The position numbers were made by a program, and so were the translations under genes. Shown here piece after piece: positions 59,542-64,000 of a stretch of 64,000 bases of DNA. Source of the DNA: Rhynchosporium graminicola (taxonomy: Eukaryota; Ascomycota; Leotiomycetes; Helotiales; Ploettnerulaceae); NCBI GenBank assembly GCA_900074885.1, contig FJUW01000048.1, positions 62,001 through 126,000 on the forward strand. The letters are read 5' to 3'. Under the pieces are notes generated by a model. It did no database searches. It had not been told where the DNA came from and was given only the letters and a program-made list of their open reading frames with translations. Positions within the stretch are counted from its first letter, which is position 1; every line of letters starts with the position of its first letter.

Positions 59542-61118
59542 ATGTCAGCAAAATTTGAAGCGAAAGAAGAGCTCCACGATGATCCCGATCAAAGAGTCTT
59601 GCTCGCAGCCCTGAGTTCCTTCTAGTAAGCTACTTTCCGATAAATCAGAAAATTAAAGTACATCCATCTTCTCTAAGATCTCCCATCTACTTCGAAAGTT
59701 TTTCTTTTTCTCTATTATTTGATGAGAAGATTCTTGATCTCCCAGGACAGTTTTGAGACTCAGCATATCTGTCTAAGATTTTCGAAGTATATGTTTCCAA
59801 GCGCAGCGGGTCAACAATACAGCACTCACACATGTACCGCAGTCAATATCCGAAAGTCTCACATTATAATACCACCCACCTCAGGAGACAATCATTCTAT
59901 GCTCTACCAAGAGTTCATCTCGAACTCCTGACAGCTCGCCCATTCTCCTATCTAAACGTACTCGACGCAGTAGATGATGCGATCGATAGCAATGCGGAGC
60001 TGTCCCTTGCCATTTTCAGATCAGGGGTCGAAACGTTTGGTAGTACCAACCCTCCATCAGTATCCGACGCCAAAAGCAATGAATGGCGAGGCAAAGCAAC
60101 ATCGAACGATTTCGAGAAAGCAAGAAGCACGCTTCGACAATTCTTCCGAGACTGGTCTACAGAAGGCTCAGCCGAGCGAGAAGCATGTTACAGCCCAGTG
60201 ATCAAGGCTCTCAAGAAAGAGCAACAAGCTCACCCCGGCTCAAATTTAAAAGTGTTGGTACCAGGAGCTGGACTCGGTCGACTTGTCTTCGATCTTTGCT
60301 GCGAGGGATTCGATACCGAAGGGAATGAGATCAGTTATCACCAATTGATAGCTAGCTCCTATATCCTTAACCACTGTCCAGAAGCCCAAAAACATACACT
60401 TTTCCCTTGGGTGCACTCGTTCTCCAACCACAAAAGTCGTGCGAATCATCTCAAATCTGTCCTGGTGCCGGATATACATCCTGCTGCGGTCATGGGAGCA
60501 GTTAAAAAGCCTGGAAAAATGAGCATGAGTGCATCTGATTTCTTGCTGCTGTATGGAGATGACGATCAGAAGGACTCGTTCGATGCGGTGGCTACGGTCT
60601 TCTTTTTGGACACGGCACCTAATGTCATTCGATATATTGAGGTCATTAGTAATTGTTTACGGACTGGTGGTCTGCTTGTAAATATTGGTCCTCTCCTATG
60701 TACGTTGTTTCGGGCAGTACCTTTTCCTGCCTTAATTGAGTGCTCGGGAGGACTATACTCCAGTCGTACTCCTGAGAAAGACAAATATAATCAAATTCTA
60801 ACACTCCAATTACCACAGGGCATTTTGAGAATAACGCTCCTGGAGCACATGGGCGGGAGAAGGAAGCAAATGATGATCAAGGAGCAAAAGGTAGGAGCCA
60901 ACTTCTTCGCCTATATTACGTCGCTTATTATCTGAACAGGAATAGCAGACCCCGGTTCAATCGAATTAACAGATGACGAAGTGGTAGCACTGATAGAAAA
61001 GCTAGGATTCGATATTGAGCACAGAGAGTCTGGGATTGCTGCACCGTATATCCAAGACGTGGAGAGTATGGTACAAAACACATACATGGCATCCCACTGG
61101 GTTGCACGAAAGCGATGA
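59542..61118 (+). CDS. Carnosine N-methyltransferase-like SAM-dependent methyltransferase (N2227 family)
   Basis: Four exons (59542-59624, 59843-60699, 60819-60890, 60940-61118) give 396 residues. Family members methylate histidine-containing dipeptides such as carnosine (animals), while the fungal substrate is uncertain. Visible features are the N-terminal block HYNTTHLRRQSFYALP, SAM motif I VLVPGAGLGRLVFDL, the acidic GNEISYHQL, VFFLDTAPNVIRYIE, and the active-site block NIGPLLWHFE formed across intron 2. The first intron is 218 nt, the longest in the gene-rich part. The gene ends 78 bp from the convergent short-chain dehydrogenase gene. Confidence 0.92.
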
Positions 61119-61196
61119 TATCTGTATATATCACGCTATTGATTGGCACATATATATGAATCGAAGATGTCCAAAAATGAGCTCACCAATCCCTCC

Positions 61197-62225
61197 TTAC
61201 AGCTTTGCTGCGCCCTCTAATCCGCTATTCATACCTCCTCTCGCCCATACCTCACCACCATCGACAGTGATCACAGCACCATTGATATGCGAACTCGCTC
61301 TACTGCTCAAGAAAACCACCAAGCCCGCAATATCCTCAGGCTTACCCAACCTTTTATTCGGGTTCCTGGCAGCCGCAGCTTCCATACCTCCACTAAGTCC
61401 GATCAATCCACTCGCCATCTTCGAGGGGAAGAATCCTGGTGCAATAGCATTCACGAGAATGTGTCTTGGTCCGAGTTCAACTGCTAAATTCTTCGCGAGA
61501 TGAATAGCTGCAGCTTTGGATGCAGAGTATCCGTAGGTAGCATTCTTTCCTAGCGAGCCGATTCCAATACCAGCTACAGAGGCGGTGATGATGACTCGAG
61601 ATGGGTCAAGAATCGTGGCTTTCTTTTGCATCATAGGTGCAAATCTGTTTTTCTCAGTGAGCCAGAATTCCAGTACCAAATATATCTCTTAGTGAAAGAT
61701 TGATATGAGACGTAAGAGCCTTCAAGTGGAGTACTTACAGCCTGATCGTATTGAACACACTCTTAACGTTGAGATCCATCACTTTCCCAAACGCCGAATC
61801 AGGATGTGTATCGAATTCCTCTCCCCAAGTCGCACCAGCATTTGCGAACAATATATCAACATGGTCAGTTGTCTTAGCCACTTCCCTGACCAAATGCTCC
61901 ACACCCTCGAACTTCGCGCTGTCGGCTGGTACAGAGATGGCTTTTGCCCCTGGTGCGAGGTTTGGGAGGGCATTCAGCGCTTTCACGGCTGCTTCGCAGG
62001 CATCGGCTTTACGTGATGTAATGTATACTTTCGAGGCGCCGGCTTGAAGGAAACTGTGGGAGTAAGTCAATCTTATGTTTCTTGTAAGAGGGAGGAGGGG
62101 ATTATGAAGTACCCTGATGCTGCATGAAGTCCTAATCCGCGGGATCCTCCTGTTACAACAACCACCTTGCCTTTCAGGGAGAAGATGCTGGTGAAGTCAT
62201 GAAGCTCGGTATCGTATTTAGACAT
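61197..62225 (-). CDS. Short-chain dehydrogenase/reductase (SDR)
   Basis: Three exons (62225-62113, 62053-61739, 61644-61197) give 291 residues, a usual size for a classical SDR. NAD(P)-binding TGGSRGLG lies near residue 25, with NAGA, the catalytic Ser in ITASVAG, and YSASK with catalytic Tyr and Lys. The C terminus has GLVVFLSSRASSHINGAVI then DGG, the usual end of the fold. Intron 2 (94 nt) joins VFNTIR to LFAPMMQKKAT without a gap against the family pattern. It resembles fungal rhamnolipid/3-oxoacyl reductase-like SDRs, but the substrate cannot be told. Confidence 0.93.
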
Positions 62226-62818
62226 ATTTAGTGGTTTATGAAGCCCTTTTTGGGGAAAGGATAGTTTTTGAATTTTGGATATAGTATGATACACAGTGAT
62301 AATAGCAATTGAGTAGAAATGAAGGATTGGATATGATCCTGCAGACAAGACACAAGAGCTGTTTAATGATCTAGGTAGCTGATGGTTGTGGGGTAGCTGG
62401 ACCGAGGCATTGCAAGGATTCAGAAGAATTTCAATGCATCCATCGTACTGTAGCCCGAGCCCAAGCCCCGAGCAATCAGACAGACCGACCAAATTCGTCC
62501 CTCATGTAATTATTCCTTAATCACTACACTTTTGTTAGATTTCACTAAGGTGAGAACTTGGAATTCGCGAGATTGTTGCCAAATATTCCCAAAGACAACC
62601 TAGATTGGGCTTCAAGTCTCTTAAAATGTTTGTAGGACATATAGATTCAAAACAAGCCTCATCGGATGATATTGGCCAGCCTCGGAATCACTGCTACCGA
62701 AGAAATGTATCGATGATATTGACAAGTGAATACGAGCCAGATACCTTGAAAGGATTTCTTGTTGCGTCGTTGGCCGTATCCTACTTGATTCTTCATCCCA
62801 TCAATTAAATGTCTAGAT
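62226..62818. other. Intergenic region
   Basis: It lies between two minus-strand genes and contains the promoter of the SDR gene. No other feature was seen. Confidence 0.4.
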
Positions 62819-63748
62819 TTACTGTCCATCAATTTTTGGCTTCACGAACTTCTTCGCTTCGTCGTTTTTGGTAACGGATTCCTCGTAGTCCGGCCTGGGA
62901 ATTTCTGCACCCTCAGTCGTTCTTCCATATGTGATACCTCCCATTCTGCTGATAGGCTTAAGAACCTGTTGCGTGTTACTTCCCTTGCATCTAAACATTC
63001 CAGCTAGAAAACTTACAGCAGGATCAACTAGATTCTTATCGGCATTCAAAGCATCCTCTCTAACCCAAAATCTCGTCCCTTCAATGACAGCAAGGACACC
63101 AGTCTTCTTGCCAGGCGTAGCCTTGCTCTCATACTCCTTTGTAAAATCTAGTTTTCCCTCAATGGCAAAGATAGCCTCCTTAATTCTGCTAGCCTTGACC
63201 GTCGAACAGGGAGCAGGAGTCAAGCCGCTCAGAGCCCACTCACTCTCTCCATAGGGAGCATTAACACTGGTAGCATTGGCCGCCTCTAAGAAATGTTCAG
63301 ATATGATATTGATGACACACTCTTCCGTCTCGGTTAGATTCTTCAGCGTATCCTTAGCATTATCGAAACCGCCCGCAAATCCTATGGTAAACAAAGGTGG
63401 GTCGTGATTGATGACCGAGAAATAACTGAATGGTGCCAAATTCGTCGTACTTCCATCCTTCGATCGCGTGCTGATGAAGCCGATGGGTCTGGGAATGATA
63501 CCTGAGATCAATAACTTGTAGTTGAAAACTGCTGGCCGGTCTTTCTCATAAGGATCGATCTCCACATGTGGGATCTTCAGGCTTGCGCCTCCGTCATTTG
63601 CGCCATCACCATATTTCCAGTTCGGGTTGAGAGTCTTCCTGAGTGTCCATCCAGCAGATTCGTCCCATGCCGGGCGCTCTCCTTCCACCTTCTTAAAATC
63701 CGGGTGCGGGTTGCGTTGAATTTGCTTCTCTGCGTCTGCTCGAGACAT
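62819..63748 (-). CDS. Flavin-reductase-like FMN-binding split-barrel protein
   Basis: Two exons (63748-63017 and 62965-62819) give 292 residues. The frame is also open through the 51-nt intron (62966-63016, GTAAGT...ACAG), which would add 17 residues. The family pattern favours splicing, joining VDPA to VLKPISRMGG. Conserved features are RPIGFISTRSKDG, NLAPFSYFSVINHDPP and CVINIISE, the FMN-binding core of the flavin reductase family. The probable role is an FMN-dependent oxidoreductase or flavin reductase, with no known substrate. It is upstream of and co-oriented with the SDR gene, but fungal genes are separately transcribed and no link is claimed. Confidence 0.9.
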   Translation of the reverse strand: MSRADAEKQIQRNPHPDFKKVEGERPAWDESAGWTLRKTLNPNWKYGDGANDGGASLKIPHVEIDPYEKDRPAVFNYKLLISGIIPRPIGFISTRSKDGSTTNLAPFSYFSVINHDPPLFTIGFAGGFDNAKDTLKNLTETEECVINIISEHFLEAANATSVNAPYGESEWALSGLTPAPCSTVKASRIKEAIFAIEGKLDFTKEYESKATPGKKTGVLAVIEGTRFWVREDALNADKNLVDPAVSFLAGMFRCKGSNTQQVLKPISRMGGITYGRTTEGAEIPRPDYEESVTKNDEAKKFVKPKIDGQ

Positions 63749-64000
63749 CGTTGATGCTGAGAAATGTCGGGTAGCGGGGTTATGATTGAAACGCAGGGGT
63801 TTGTATAGCTGGCTAAAGGTCCTTGGTTGGGAGGGTCAGCAGCTGCAATTTGAATGTTTTGTGAATACTCACTGCGAATATAAAATGCGATGGATCTGAG
63901 CTGCTGGCTGCAAGTGCATGATATTGCTAGAACGCGTGTATATCAACAACAATTCATTATGCCGATTGTCACTGCCACTTCAAGCGAGCGAGCGAAAACG
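63749..64000. promoter_or_regulatory. Upstream region of the flavin-reductase-like gene
   Basis: It contains the presumed promoter. No motif is asserted, and the window ends here without a further gene. Confidence 0.35.

Noticed and set aside
61197..63748. Biosynthetic gene cluster (SDR plus flavin-reductase-like gene)
   Set aside because: No synthase, transporter or pathway regulator adjoins them. Two neighbouring oxidoreductases are not enough.
1..64000. CRISPR arrays, tRNA or rRNA genes, telomere repeats
   Set aside because: None seen on reading both strands. No regularly spaced repeats, tRNA T-loop patterns or terminal TTAGGG arrays were noticed.

Overview
This is nuclear DNA of a filamentous ascomycete (Pezizomycotina). 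The genes carry short 45-130 nt spliceosomal introns with GTRNGT donors and CTRAC-type branch sites. They include a Zn2Cys6 regulator, a 2EXR protein, a DUF4045/gelsolin protein and an App1-type protein, all typical of such fungi. Leotiomycetes is my best guess from general gene style, but this was not tested.

Region 1 (1-16.2 kb) is an AT-rich block of retrotransposons wrecked by C-to-T/G-to-A changes of the RIP type. A Copia element is split by a complete Gypsy element (2542-11128, target duplication AAATC). A second truncated Copia copy follows, split by a small non-autonomous LTR element (12270-13877, duplication GAAAC). A solo LTR (15987-16183, duplication GAATT) lies at the edge. The Gypsy element has coding-like sequence on its antisense strand downstream of pol, with what looks like an intron. 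An exact 809-bp direct duplication around a single N at 9813 is probably an assembly fault.

Region 2 (16.2-25 kb) is gene-poor. It holds a palindrome-ended element (about 16.65-17.29 kb), a candidate small secreted cysteine-rich protein gene (17861-18330, minus), a RIP-damaged pogo/Fot1-like DNA transposon with perfect ends (18842-20663), and decayed minus-strand coding sequence (21.6-23.1 kb).

Region 3 (25-64 kb) is ordinary gene space with 14 genes. In order they are: a conserved hypothetical protein, an Xaa-Pro aminopeptidase, a 2EXR protein, a DUF4045/gelsolin-like protein, Arl2 GTPase, a large GNAT-domain protein, the DEAD-box helicase Drs1, a CobW-family metallochaperone GTPase, a Zn2Cys6 regulator, an App1-like phosphatidate phosphatase, poly(A) polymerase, a carnosine N-methyltransferase-like enzyme, a short-chain dehydrogenase and a flavin-reductase-like protein. 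They are mostly housekeeping genes and do not form an obvious pathway cluster. Exon models were built by hand from splice signals and reading frame, and all close in frame.
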